Source: JAENVU01 sp963756815
Lineage (GTDB): Bacteria; Actinomycetota; Acidimicrobiia; IMCC26256; JAENVU01
Length of the DNA stretch: 64,000 nt
NCBI GenBank assembly: GCA_963756815.1
Contig: CAVWPR010000015.1
Span: forward strand, 1-64,000
Direction of reading: 5' to 3'
Shown here: positions 54,370-63,662 of the stretch, piece by piece
Layout: each line of letters opens with the position of its first letter
Numbering within the stretch: the stretch's first letter is position 1
Program-made: the position numbers and the translations under genes
The notes under the pieces: model-generated
The model's database searches: none
Seen by the model: the letters and a program-made list of their open reading frames with translations, nothing else
What the model was told of the DNA's origin: nothing

Positions 54370-54407
54370 ACCGCGCCGGCCGCGACTCGCGTCGCGGCCG
54401 GCGCGGT
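54370..54407. terminator. Perfect 17-base inverted repeat
   Basis: Arms ACCGCGCCGGCCGCGAC and GTCGCGGCCGGCGCGGT with a four-base TCGC loop, 16 bases after the stop of the membrane gene. All 17 positions pair. Most likely a strong terminator; it could also be a bound site. Confidence 0.6.
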
Positions 54408-54571
54408 GCCGGCACGCTGCTCGACACGGTCGACGCAGCCACAGGGGCCGCCACGGTCCCACGGACCTCCATCCCGGGATCACGTCGGGCGCGCCGTAAT
54501 GTTCCGCCCGACCGTGTCACCGATCGACCGCGCACCACGACGGGGTCGTCACGCGAGAAGGGGCAGGACGG

Positions 54572-55285
54572 ATGAGCGAGGGTTTGTGGGGAACGCTGCT
54601 CGTCCTCATCCTCACGGCCGCGGCCTCACCGTTCAGCCTCGTGGCGTTCAGCCTCGTCCTCGCGACCGACCGTGGACCGAAGAACGGCATCTGGTTCATC
54701 GCCGGCTGGATCGTCACCGTGGTCGCCATCTGCATGATCTCGGTTGCGATCGGGAGCGCGGTGACCTCGTCCGACAGCTCGGGGACCACGAGCGACGTCA
54801 CGCTGGGAATCCAGATCGCGCTCGGTGCGGTGCTGCTGACGATGTGGGTGCGGCGCCGGGTCCGCGCTCGCATGGCCCTGCCCGAACCGACCGCACTCGA
54901 GGTCGACGCGATCACCGAATCGGCACCGGACAAGCCCGAGCCGGCATGGCGGCGCCGGATCGCGACCATGAAGGGTCCCGGCGCGTTCGTCATGGGCGGC
55001 GCGACCCAGACCTGGCCCGTGATGATCGCGGGTGGTGCCGAGATCGCGAAGGCCGACCTGAGCACCGCGGACGCACTGCTCGTGAGCATCCTGTTCGCGG
55101 TCCTCACCACCGCGGGCATCGTCGCGCTCGAGATCCTCGCCTGGCGCAACCCCGGGACGGCCGCCGAACGGCTCCGTCGCATCGAGGACTACGTCGCCAG
55201 CCACCGCGACACGGTGATGAGCTGGATCCTGCTCCTGTGCGGCCTCTACCTGCTCGGCAAGGGCATCTACGGACTGGTCGCGTGA
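54572..55285 (+). CDS. Sap/GAP-family membrane transporter-like protein
   Basis: 237 residues, six predicted helices. SEGLWGTLLVLILTAAASPFSL, ATDRGPKNGIWFIAGWIVT and GPGAFVMGGATQTWPVM followed by a Leu/Ala-rich bundle match the Sap (sulfolipid-addressing)/GAP branch of the LysE superfamily. In mycobacteria such proteins assist lipid export. A hydrophilic linker (residues 90-125) separates two three-helix halves. Likely exports a lipid or small solute. Converges with the DUF2252 gene. Confidence 0.72.
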   Translation: MSEGLWGTLLVLILTAAASPFSLVAFSLVLATDRGPKNGIWFIAGWIVTVVAICMISVAIGSAVTSSDSSGTTSDVTLGIQIALGAVLLTMWVRRRVRARMALPEPTALEVDAITESAPDKPEPAWRRRIATMKGPGAFVMGGATQTWPVMIAGGAEIAKADLSTADALLVSILFAVLTTAGIVALEILAWRNPGTAAERLRRIEDYVASHRDTVMSWILLLCGLYLLGKGIYGLVA

Positions 55286-55295
55286 CGCAGATCGA

Positions 55296-56714
55296 TCAGG
55301 CGGCGGTGAGCCCGTCGTCGGCCACCAGATCTCCGGCCTCGATCGCGGCCACCACCGTCGCGTAGTCGCGGTCGTTCTGGTCGGCGTAGTCGCCGGCGAA
55401 GCTCGCGATCGCGCGGTCGAAGACGGCACCGTTGCCGAGGTAGGCGGCGATCGCGATCCGGTCGCCGGATCGGGCATGGGCACGCGCCAGCGTCGAGCCG
55501 CACATCCGGCCGAAGCCCTCGAGCACCTCGGGCTCCATCAGCTCGATCTGCGGGCTCAGCTTCCCGTCCCAGAGCTGCCGCACGTAGAAGTCGCGCGCCT
55601 GGCCCGTCGCGTCCTCGGCGCGATCCCAGCCGAGGAAGATGTCGCTCGACGACTGCGTGAGCCGTTGACCCTCCACGACCCGACGACCGTGGTTGTTGTA
55701 CGCGCTCTTGCCGCAGTACGGCTCGAGCACCGACGCCTCCGCCTCCTTGATCTGGAGGAACAGGGGATCAGTCTCGTCGCGGCCCTGCATGTAGGCGATC
55801 CAGCACCGGGTGCCGACGCTGCCGACGCCCACGACCTTGCGTGCCATGTCCATGATCTCGAACGACTCGAGCAGGATGCGTCGATCCGGCTGCAGGCTCT
55901 GGCGGTAGCCCCGGAACCACTCGCGGAGCAGGTCCATCATCTTCTCGGCCTCCGCGCCCGGGACGAGCTCGTCGATCCGCACGATCAGCGGCGGATCGCT
56001 CACGATCCGACGCCGGTCGCCGTCCACGGCCGTGAGCTTGGCCAGGGCGCGCACACTGTCCTTGCTGCGCGCCTTGCTCAAGCTCTTCTGGAAGCGCTTC
56101 ATCGCGCTCGCAGGCACCTGAGCCCCGAACACCTCAAGGACGTCGGTCTCGTCGAGCCGCTGGTACCAGAGGTCCAGGTTTCGCATTGCCGCGAACTCAC
56201 GCATGGACGCGCGGTAGGCGCGAGCGGTCTCCTCCACGATCCTCGTCCGAACGGTGTCGTCGAACTCGCGCGCCCGGGCCGCGATCTCGAAGCTCGTCAC
56301 GAGCCGCTTCACGTCCCACTCCCACGGACCCGGGTTCGTCTCGTCGAAGTCGTTGATGTCGAACACCATCGTGCGGTCGGGCGCGGCGAACCCACCGAAG
56401 TTCGCGAGGTGTGCGTCACCGCAGGCCTGGACCCGGACGCCCGACTTCGGGGTCGTGGCGAGGTCCGCCGCCATGATCGCGGCCGCACCGCGGTAGAACG
56501 CGAACGGCGACGTCGTCATGCGCGCGTGCCGGATCGGCACGAGCTCCGAGACCCTCGTCGCCGCCTGCTGCTGGAGCACCTCGACCGGACCGGTACGCGT
56601 CGCCGCGGGTGACCATTCACCGTGGGACGACCGTGGCACCGCCGCTCGGGCGGCACGGCCGACTTCGGCGCGCGCTTCGGGGGACGGGTGCTGCACGACT
56701 CTCGGCGTGGGCAT
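55296..56714 (-). CDS. DUF2252 protein
   Basis: 472 residues, uninterrupted. Kinase-like DUF2252 features: FYRGAAAIMAADLATTP, ACGDAHLANFGGFAAPDR (catalytic-loop-like), MVFDINDFDETNPGPWEWD (metal-loop-like) and IVEETARAYRASM. Members bind nucleotides or are uncharacterised kinases. The GDAH and DFDE motifs suggest the kinase-type active site is retained. It converges on the Sap-like gene with 10 bases between stops. Start at the ATG before PTPRVVQHP. Confidence 0.88.
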   Translation of the reverse strand: MPTPRVVQHPSPEARAEVGRAARAAVPRSSHGEWSPAATRTGPVEVLQQQAATRVSELVPIRHARMTTSPFAFYRGAAAIMAADLATTPKSGVRVQACGDAHLANFGGFAAPDRTMVFDINDFDETNPGPWEWDVKRLVTSFEIAARAREFDDTVRTRIVEETARAYRASMREFAAMRNLDLWYQRLDETDVLEVFGAQVPASAMKRFQKSLSKARSKDSVRALAKLTAVDGDRRRIVSDPPLIVRIDELVPGAEAEKMMDLLREWFRGYRQSLQPDRRILLESFEIMDMARKVVGVGSVGTRCWIAYMQGRDETDPLFLQIKEAEASVLEPYCGKSAYNNHGRRVVEGQRLTQSSSDIFLGWDRAEDATGQARDFYVRQLWDGKLSPQIELMEPEVLEGFGRMCGSTLARAHARSGDRIAIAAYLGNGAVFDRAIASFAGDYADQNDRDYATVVAAIEAGDLVADDGLTAA

Positions 56715-56828
56715 GGGTTGGTCCGCTCCTCGCTCGCCGATCCGTCGCCCGGATCCTGCTCCCGGCGTCGTCGAATCGGCGGCGCCGGGACTCTAACCAC
56801 CGCCGCCGAGCATCGTCCGAGCGGGTGA

Positions 56829-56981
56829 CTACTTCTCGTCCGTGAAGCCCTCGTAGGCGTCGAAGTCGAAGTCGTCGTCCGGCTCGCTGTCACCGTAGGA
56901 GCGGCGACGCGACATCACGACCGCGCCGGCGATGATGCAGAGGATCGCGAGCCCACCGAAGAGGAACCATCCGAAGTACAT
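56829..56981 (-). CDS. 50-residue membrane protein
   Basis: Too short for most gene finders. It starts MYFGWFLFGGLAILCIIAGA, a single membrane helix, then VVMSRRRSYG and an acidic tail DDDFDFDAYEGFTDEK. It begins nine bases after the stop of the DHA2 MFS gene on the same strand, so it is probably its operon partner, perhaps a modulator like other small proteins of drug pumps. Codon use is normal for the region and the stop is TAG. Confidence 0.6.
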   Translation of the reverse strand: MYFGWFLFGGLAILCIIAGAVVMSRRRSYGDSEPDDDFDFDAYEGFTDEK

Positions 56982-56990
56982 GACCGCACG

Positions 56991-58634
56991 CTACCCGTGG
57001 CCCGCGGCGACCGCAGCCGCCGAGTCCTCCGCGTGGTACTCCTCGATCAGCCGCTCCTCGTCCGCCTGCTTCGGGAAGAAGAAGAAGACGAGTGCGAACC
57101 CGAGCGCGATTGCGAGGATTCCGGCCGTGTAGGCCCAGTTCGCGCCGTCGAGGAACGACGACTCGGCGGCCGAGGTGATCTGCGTCGCGTACTTCGGATA
57201 GTGCGCGGCGACCGCGCTCGCGCTCGCGAACGACTGCTGCAGCTGGTCCTGTGTGGTGGACGTCACCGAGGCGCCGGACCCGACGATCGCGGCCGCCATC
57301 GCCGCTGCGTATCCGGCGGTGAGCAGTGCGCCGAGGATCGACTGCATGATCGCCCCGCCCAGGTCGCGCTGCAGGTCCGCGGTGCCCGAGGCCATGCCGG
57401 CGCGGGTCACCGGCACCGACCCGGTGAGCGAGTGCGACGCGGGCGTCCCGGCGAATCCCACCCCGATGCCCACGAACGCGTAGGCGAGGCCGACCTCCCA
57501 GTACGGGGTCCCCTTGTCCCAGAGCACGAGCATCGTGAGGAATCCGGCGAGCACGAAGCAGTACCCGACGAGGAGCGTGAACCGGGAGCCCTTCGCCTCG
57601 ATCAGCTTCGCCGAGCGCGGCGCGACGATCACCATGAACACGACGGCGGGGAGGATCGACGCCCCGGCACTGAGCGTCGAGTAGCCGAGCACGTTCTGCA
57701 GGAACTGCTGGCCGATGAACGCCGCCGCCATGAGCGATCCGAACACGATGATGCCGGCGCAGGCGGCGACCCAGAAGATGCGTCGCGCCGCGACAGCGAG
57801 GTCGTAGAGCGGGAATCGGGCCGACCGCTGCCGGAGGAAGAAGCCCAGCCCGGCCAGGACCGCGACGATCCCCAGGCCGATGGCGACCCCGCCCTTGTCG
57901 GGGACGGGCGCGAAGTTGATCGCCACGATCAAGGCGCCGACCGCGACCGCCGAGAGCACGCCCCCGAGGTTGTCGACGGGATCCGTGGTCTCGTTCACGT
58001 GGCTCGGCACGAGGCGCAGCGCGAGCACGAGCGCGACTGCGGCGAGCGGCAGCGTGACCAGGAACACCGAGCCCCACCAGAAGTGCTGGAGCAGCGCGCC
58101 GGCCACGAGCGGGCCGAGCGCCGAGATCGCGCCACCGATCGCCGACCAGAGCGCGATCGATCGCGTCCGCGAGTTCCCGGACCACAGCGCGGTGATGAGC
58201 GCCAGCGTGGTGGGATACGCCATGCCGGCGGACAGGCCCCCGAGGACGCGTGCGCCGATGAGCACCTGTTCGTTCGGTGCCCAGGCTGCGAGCAGGCACG
58301 CCGGCACCGACAGCGACACGCCGAGGATCAGCATGAGCTTGCGGCCGTACCGGTCGCCGAGCGCGCCGAGGTAGAGCACCGAGGCCGCGAGTCCGAGCGA
58401 GTACCCGACCGCGATCAGGTCCAGGGAGGTCTGCGAGGCGTCGAACGCCTTCCCGATGTCGGGCAGCGCGACGTTGGCGACCGAGAGATTGAGATTCGCC
58501 ACGGCCGCGACGAGGATCAGGGCGACCAGCACCAGACCGGACCGCTCGGGCGCCGCGTCCACCGTCGGCTCGGTTGCCACCACGCCCGACCCCCTCGTCA
58601 CACCGCTGCTCGCGGCAACCACTCGATCCGTCAC
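56991..58634 (-). CDS. DHA2-type MFS drug transporter
   Basis: 547 residues from GTG, fourteen predicted helices. NLSVANVALPDIGKAFDASQ in helix 1, motif A GALGDRYGRKLMLI and motif C-like GGAISALGPLVAGALLQHFWW identify the EmrB/QacA family. The extracytoplasmic loop near the C-terminus (STTQDQLQQSFASASAV) is long. Uninterrupted, unlike the DHA2 gene at 41494. A 50-residue membrane protein follows after nine bases. Exports drugs or toxic metabolites; the divergent gene is a small lipoprotein. Confidence 0.88.
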   Translation of the reverse strand: MTDRVVAASSGVTRGSGVVATEPTVDAAPERSGLVLVALILVAAVANLNLSVANVALPDIGKAFDASQTSLDLIAVGYSLGLAASVLYLGALGDRYGRKLMLILGVSLSVPACLLAAWAPNEQVLIGARVLGGLSAGMAYPTTLALITALWSGNSRTRSIALWSAIGGAISALGPLVAGALLQHFWWGSVFLVTLPLAAVALVLALRLVPSHVNETTDPVDNLGGVLSAVAVGALIVAINFAPVPDKGGVAIGLGIVAVLAGLGFFLRQRSARFPLYDLAVAARRIFWVAACAGIIVFGSLMAAAFIGQQFLQNVLGYSTLSAGASILPAVVFMVIVAPRSAKLIEAKGSRFTLLVGYCFVLAGFLTMLVLWDKGTPYWEVGLAYAFVGIGVGFAGTPASHSLTGSVPVTRAGMASGTADLQRDLGGAIMQSILGALLTAGYAAAMAAAIVGSGASVTSTTQDQLQQSFASASAVAAHYPKYATQITSAAESSFLDGANWAYTAGILAIALGFALVFFFFPKQADEERLIEEYHAEDSAAAVAAGHG

Positions 58635-58738
58635 GTCTCGGGCGGCGATCGGCGCCCGGCCCGGACCCAACCTAGGGTCTCGGCTCGCCTCGGTGGACGA
58701 CCACCGCAGATCCGCATCCTCCGCAGAAGGACAGCTCC

Positions 58739-59170
58739 GTGAAGCACGCACGCACCGTGATCGTCGTCGTCCTGGCGACCCTGGGTCTGTTCGCGTGCGG
58801 GTCGAGCTCCTCGTCGAGCAGCACCACGACCACGACGCAATCGGTCTGTGCCGCGAAGTCCGACCTGCAGCAGTCGCTCAAGGCCCTGACCGATCCGAGC
58901 ACGTTGAGCGGCGGGAAGAGCGGCATCACCGACGCGCTCGACGCCGTGAAGCAGGACCTCGACGCCCTCGGCGCCTCGGTGAGATCCGACCTGCAGCCCG
59001 ACGTCGACGAGGTCAAGAGCTCCCTCGACGACCTCAAGACGGCACTCGGCAAGCTGGGCAGCGGGTCCGCGGGGTCCGGTATCAGTGCCGTCGGCGACGC
59101 GATCGGCAAGGTGTCGACGTCGACCACCAAGTTGGTCGAAGCGGTCACGACCCGTTGCCCGTCGAACTGA
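58739..59170 (+). CDS. Small lipoprotein with helical repeat
   Basis: 143 residues from GTG. The lipobox LGLFACGSS follows a short signal. After a Ser/Thr tract, the mature part is helical and amphipathic, with heptad-like Leu/Asp patterns (DALDAVKQDLDALGASVRSDL, then LDDLKTALGKL), suggesting a coiled coil. Two Cys (near 38 and 140) could form a disulfide. No family recognised. It is 40 bases upstream of the flippase fusion on the same strand and may act with it. Confidence 0.7.
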   Translation: MKHARTVIVVVLATLGLFACGSSSSSSSTTTTTQSVCAAKSDLQQSLKALTDPSTLSGGKSGITDALDAVKQDLDALGASVRSDLQPDVDEVKSSLDDLKTALGKLGSGSAGSGISAVGDAIGKVSTSTTKLVEAVTTRCPSN

Positions 59171-59210
59171 CGCGGCTCCGCCGACGCGCCCGGCAGTAGC
59201 GTCCCCCGGC

Positions 59211-61598
59211 GTGACCGGGGCAGCCGACACCAGCACCGACGCGCCCGCCGCGCCACGGCGACGGCTGCGCATCCCCGCGCCGGTCGATGCCGGCACCCCG
59301 GAGCGTCGACCGGCCGATCTCGCGCTCGTCGTCGTCGCGCTCGTCGGCGTCGTGCTCACCGGGATGTGGGCACAGACCGGCTCGACCATCGACGCCAGCC
59401 TCTTCTCGGTCGTGAACGGGCTGCCGAACGCCTTCGAGGGCCTCGCCGAGGTCCTGAACTTCCTCGGCTCGCTCTGGTTCGTCGGCATCGTGGTCGCGTT
59501 CCTCCTCATCGCCCGGTGGCTGCCGGCGGCGCGTGACGTGGCGGTGGCCGCGGGCGGCGCCTGGCTCCTGGCACGCGGACTCGACGCGCTGCTCGGGACG
59601 CGCGCGGCCGACGGTCTCGACGTCGTGGTCCGCACCGGCACGGGTCCCGCGTTCCCGGTCGCGAGCGTCGCCGCGTTCACCGCACTGACGGTCGCGCTCT
59701 CGCCGTATCTCACCCGCCCGATCCGTCGCCTCCTGCTCGTCACGATCCCGTTCGTGGCGCTCGCGTCGATGTACCTCGGCACCGGGTTCGCCTCCGACGT
59801 CGCGGGCGGGCTGTGGCTCGGGCTGGCCGCGGGTGCGTTGGTGCACCTCGCGTTCGGCGCGCCGGGCGGGCGACCGTCGGCCGCCCAGATCCGCGACGCG
59901 CTCACCGAGCTCGGGATCGCCACGACCTCGGTGACCCCGTCGACGGAGGACGTCGCCCACGTCACGGTGATGGAGGCCGAGCTCGCGTCCGGGGACCGGG
60001 CGCGGGTCGTGGCCTACGGGCGCGACCAACGCGACGGCCAGGTCGCGGCGCGACTCTGGCACGCGGTGATGTACCGCGCGCCGGGCGTTCCGACCTTCGG
60101 GAGTCGACTGCAACAGGTCGAGCACGGCGGGTACGCGCTCCTCCTCGCCGGCCGTGCCGGGGTCCGTGCCCCGCACCTCGTCGGCACCGGTGTCGCGGGC
60201 CCCGACGCCGCGCTCCTCGTGTCCGACATCCCGGCGGGGCGACCACTCGCCGAGCTCGGCGACGACGTCGACGACCGCTCCCTCGGCGCCGCATGGGCTG
60301 CGGTCGACGCGCTCCACTCGGCCGGTATCGCCCACGGCAACCTCACGACGGCAACCCTCCTGCGCCAGGACGACGGCGGGATCGCGTTCACCGACCTGGG
60401 CGACGCGCACATCGGGACGATCGCCTACTGGCGGGACCGCGACGTCGCGGCGCTGCTCGTCGGCACCGCCGCGCTCGTCGGCGACGACCGCGCGATCGCG
60501 GCGGCGGTCACCGCGATCGGCCCGGACCGCGTCAGTGCCGCGATCCCGCTGATCCAACCGGCCGCGCTCCCACGCGGGGCCGGCGCGGGCGTCGCGCACT
60601 TCGGCAAGGTGCTCAAGGAGCTGCGCACCGCGGTCGCCACGGCCACGGGCGTCGACGACGTCGCGCCGCTCAAGGTGAAGCGACTCAGCCTCGTGAACAT
60701 CGGGATGCTGATCGGCATCGTGATCGCGCTGGCGATCGCGATCCCGAGCCTCGAGGCCGTCGACTGGCACACCGTCCAGCAGGAGTTCGAGCACGCGACG
60801 TGGGGCTGGGCGGTGCTGACCCTCATGCTCTGGCCGCTCATCCCGATGTCCTGGGCCACCGCGTTGATGGGATGTGTGGCGATCGATCTCCCGTTCGTCC
60901 CCACGGTGCTCACGCAGGTCGCGTGCAGCTTCTTGAACCTCATCACGCCGAACGGCATCGGGGGTACGGCGCTGCAGCTCGACTACCTCCACCACCAGGA
61001 CGTCCCGGTGGCGTCCGGCGCGAGCGCCATGGTCCTCTCCACCGGCGTCGGCGGCGCGATCCAGATGATCCTCTTCCTGGTCGCGGCGGCGATCACCGCG
61101 ACCTCGGTCGAGTCCTCGAGCTCCGGCGTCAGCATCTCCCTCGGAGCGATCGCGGTCGGCGCCGCCCTCGTGGGCGTGGTGCTCTGGATCCCGAAGGTGC
61201 GGTCCAAGGTCGTCCCCGCGGTCAAGCGCGCCGCGAACGACATCTGGTCGGTGCTGCGCAACCCGAAGAAGGGGCTGCAGCTCGTGGGCGGCGACCTCGC
61301 CGGCAACCTCATCTACCCGGCGTTGCTCGGCCTCTGCCTCCTCGCGTTCGGGACCTCACTCACCTTCGCCCAGCTCGTGGTCGTCCAGGTCGGCGCCGGC
61401 ATGCTCGGCAACGTCGCACCCGTCCCCGGTGGCATCGGCGTCCAGGAGGCCGCGCTGACCGCGGGACTCACCTCGTTCGGCATCGACACGAATACGGCAC
61501 TCGCGACGGTGATCGTGTTCCGCACGATCACGTTCGCGATCCCGCCGATCATCGGGTTCTTCACCCTGCACTGGCTGCGGCGGCGCGGCTACGCCTGA
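59211..61598 (+). CDS. Pseudo-PAP2 / pseudokinase / flippase fusion, copy 2
   Basis: 795 residues from GTG, uninterrupted. Residues 35-215 form a PAP2-like membrane part in which PSGH is FPVASVAAF (148-156) and the last catalytic His is lost (FASDVAGG). Residues 225-480 are kinase-like, with AHGNLTTATLL (374-384; Asp lost) and TDLGDA, and a weak Lys region (VAARLW). Residues 490-795 are a flippase of the UPF0104/AglD type ending PVPGGIGVQEAALTAGL. It is a paralogue of 29355-31728. Both enzymatic modules look dead, so a lipid translocator with sensory domains is inferred. Confidence 0.8.
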   Translation: MTGAADTSTDAPAAPRRRLRIPAPVDAGTPERRPADLALVVVALVGVVLTGMWAQTGSTIDASLFSVVNGLPNAFEGLAEVLNFLGSLWFVGIVVAFLLIARWLPAARDVAVAAGGAWLLARGLDALLGTRAADGLDVVVRTGTGPAFPVASVAAFTALTVALSPYLTRPIRRLLLVTIPFVALASMYLGTGFASDVAGGLWLGLAAGALVHLAFGAPGGRPSAAQIRDALTELGIATTSVTPSTEDVAHVTVMEAELASGDRARVVAYGRDQRDGQVAARLWHAVMYRAPGVPTFGSRLQQVEHGGYALLLAGRAGVRAPHLVGTGVAGPDAALLVSDIPAGRPLAELGDDVDDRSLGAAWAAVDALHSAGIAHGNLTTATLLRQDDGGIAFTDLGDAHIGTIAYWRDRDVAALLVGTAALVGDDRAIAAAVTAIGPDRVSAAIPLIQPAALPRGAGAGVAHFGKVLKELRTAVATATGVDDVAPLKVKRLSLVNIGMLIGIVIALAIAIPSLEAVDWHTVQQEFEHATWGWAVLTLMLWPLIPMSWATALMGCVAIDLPFVPTVLTQVACSFLNLITPNGIGGTALQLDYLHHQDVPVASGASAMVLSTGVGGAIQMILFLVAAAITATSVESSSSGVSISLGAIAVGAALVGVVLWIPKVRSKVVPAVKRAANDIWSVLRNPKKGLQLVGGDLAGNLIYPALLGLCLLAFGTSLTFAQLVVVQVGAGMLGNVAPVPGGIGVQEAALTAGLTSFGIDTNTALATVIVFRTITFAIPPIIGFFTLHWLRRRGYA

Positions 61599-62194
61599 GC
61601 CACCGCCTCGGACGCGTGCTGCTTCGGCGGCCGGCCCATCCAGACACTCGCGACGAAGAAGCACACGCCGCCGAGCGCCGTGCCCGCGTTCACCCAACGG
61701 ATGTTGATCGGCTCACCGGTGGTGGGCAGCACGTAGGCGGCGACGGCCGCCAACCCGAACATGATCGAGCCGATCATGTTCAGCCACGCGATCCCGCGGT
61801 CACGACGCGTCGCGACGACCATGGCCACCGCGACGAGCGCGAGCACGCTCGACGCGAGGAACAGGGCCGAGCCGTAGAAGTCCGGGGACCACACCAGCCG
61901 CTTCTCCTGGGACGCCGAGAGCCCGGTGATCAGCGCTCCGAGTGTCGACACGTTGAACTCGAGCGTCCCGACCCACTGCACCGCGGCGCTCCACCAGTTG
62001 ACGCGCTCCGGATCCCGGGCGAACAGCGCCACTTTGGTCCGAGATCCCCGCACCTGGAGCGTGGCCGCACTCGTGAACAGGATCGAGCCGACGAAGAACG
62101 TGACGCCGACGACGGTCGCGTCGACGTGGTCGTAGTAGAGCGGCACCGAGCCGAGCACGAAGCACAGCGACCCGAGCGCGAACAGCAGCGCCAC
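61589..62194 (-). CDS. YrhK-like membrane protein (putative)
   Basis: 201 residues from GTG, five to six hydrophobic helices: FALGSLCFVLGSVPLYY, VGVTFFVGSILFTSAATL, LEFNVSTLGALITGL, ALFLASSVLALVAVAMVV and IAWLNMIGSIMFGLAAVAAYV. I place it near YrhK-domain proteins, with low confidence. It begins nine bases after the GadB stop on the same strand, a likely operon. Its stop lies ten bases inside the end of the converging flippase fusion. Confidence 0.6.
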   Translation of the reverse strand: MALLFALGSLCFVLGSVPLYYDHVDATVVGVTFFVGSILFTSAATLQVRGSRTKVALFARDPERVNWWSAAVQWVGTLEFNVSTLGALITGLSASQEKRLVWSPDFYGSALFLASSVLALVAVAMVVATRRDRGIAWLNMIGSIMFGLAAVAAYVLPTTGEPINIRWVNAGTALGGVCFFVASVWMGRPPKQHASEAVAQA

Positions 62195-62203
62195 ACGCTC
62201 AGG

Positions 62204-63565
62204 TCACGTGTGGCTGAAGTGCGAACCGTCGCTCGCGCCGGGTGCGCCGGCGGCGAGCGCCGCGATCGACTTCTGCAGGCTCAACATCAGGAGACCGGCC
62301 AGATCGGCGGTGAAGCCCTCGCGGATCACGAACCGCAGGACGGCCACATCTTCGGCGCCTTCGGGCATCGTGTACGCCGGGACCTGCCAGCCGTCGCGCC
62401 GCAGGTGGTCGGACACGTCGAACACCGTGTACGGCGTGTCGGCCTTGCACTGCACCGCGAACACCGGCATCTGCGAGCCGTCGGTGATGAGCTCGAAGGG
62501 ACCGAGCGCGCCGATCTGGGCCGAGAGGTCCGTCGCGATGTCGCGCAGGGTCTCCATGATCGACGTGTAGCCCGCACGTCCCAGGCGGATGAAGTTGAAG
62601 TACTGCCCCACCACCTGGTTGCCCGGACGCGAGAAGTTCAGCGTGAACGTGGGCATGTCGCCGCCGAGGTAGTTCACGTGGAAGACCAGGTCCTCGGGCA
62701 GGTCGGACGCGTCCCGCCAGACCACGAACCCGATGCCGGGGTACGTGAGCCCGTACTTGTGACCGGAGACGTTGATGGACTTCACCCACGGCAGCCGGAA
62801 GTCCCACTCCAGGTGCGGCTGGAGGAACGGCGCCACGAAGCCGCCGCTGGCCGCGTCGACATGCAGCGGGACCTCCATCCCGTTGGCCTCGTTGTGCGCG
62901 GCGATCGCGTCGTGGATCGCCCCGATCGGCTCGTACTCACCGGTGAACGTCGAGCCCAGGATCGCGACGACCCCGATGGTGTTCTCGTCCAGCGCGCCCA
63001 CGACCTGCTCCGGCGTGATCGCGTACCGGCCCGGCGCCATCGGGAGGTAGCGCGGTTCCACGTCCCAGTACTTGCAGAACTTCTCCCACACCACCTGCAC
63101 GTTCGTGCCCAGCACGAGGTTGGGACGCTGCGCGTCGGCGGCGCCGATGCCGCGCCGGGCCCGCCACCGCCACTTCATCGCCAGTCCGGCGAGCATGACG
63201 GCCTCGCTCGACCCGATGGTCGAGGCACCGACGGCTTGTCCCGGCGCGTTGAACAGGTCACTCACCATGCTGATGCAGCGCCGCTCGATCTCTGCGGTCT
63301 GGGGGTACTCGTCCTTGTCGATCATGTTCTTGTCGAACGACTCGGCCATGAGACGGTCGGCCTGCGGCTCCATCCACGTCGTGACGAACGTGGCGAGGTT
63401 CAGGCGGCTGCTGCCGTCGAGCAGGAGCTCGTCGTGGATCAGGCGGTACGCGGTGTCGGCGTCCAGCCCGTCCGCCGGGAGCGCGTCCTTGGGCAGCGGC
63501 GCGACGCTCGGACGCCCGCTGTACGCGACATGGACGTTCGGCGGGGCGGTGGTGGGGTCGTTCAT
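62204..63565 (-). CDS. gadB: Glutamate decarboxylase
   Basis: 453 residues. PLP-dependent decarboxylase that turns glutamate into GABA, consuming a proton. INVSGHKYGLTYPG holds the PLP-binding Lys270; STIGSSEAVMLAGLAMKWRW, EVPLHVDAASGGFVAPF and FNFIRLGRAGY are GadB segments. Length matches the family (about 465). The C-terminal tail SDGSHFSHT is the pH-sensing region of some GadB proteins. No glutamate/GABA antiporter is adjacent. It is followed by a membrane gene after nine bases. Confidence 0.92.
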   Translation of the reverse strand: MNDPTTAPPNVHVAYSGRPSVAPLPKDALPADGLDADTAYRLIHDELLLDGSSRLNLATFVTTWMEPQADRLMAESFDKNMIDKDEYPQTAEIERRCISMVSDLFNAPGQAVGASTIGSSEAVMLAGLAMKWRWRARRGIGAADAQRPNLVLGTNVQVVWEKFCKYWDVEPRYLPMAPGRYAITPEQVVGALDENTIGVVAILGSTFTGEYEPIGAIHDAIAAHNEANGMEVPLHVDAASGGFVAPFLQPHLEWDFRLPWVKSINVSGHKYGLTYPGIGFVVWRDASDLPEDLVFHVNYLGGDMPTFTLNFSRPGNQVVGQYFNFIRLGRAGYTSIMETLRDIATDLSAQIGALGPFELITDGSQMPVFAVQCKADTPYTVFDVSDHLRRDGWQVPAYTMPEGAEDVAVLRFVIREGFTADLAGLLMLSLQKSIAALAAGAPGASDGSHFSHT

Positions 63566-63662
63566 CGGCTGCCCTCTCTGGGTGATCTGGTGACGGGTCG
63601 GGGGACGGTATCCCAGGGCGCATCGTCACGTGGGGCCGCGTGGGTCGTGCCGACCGGAACGG

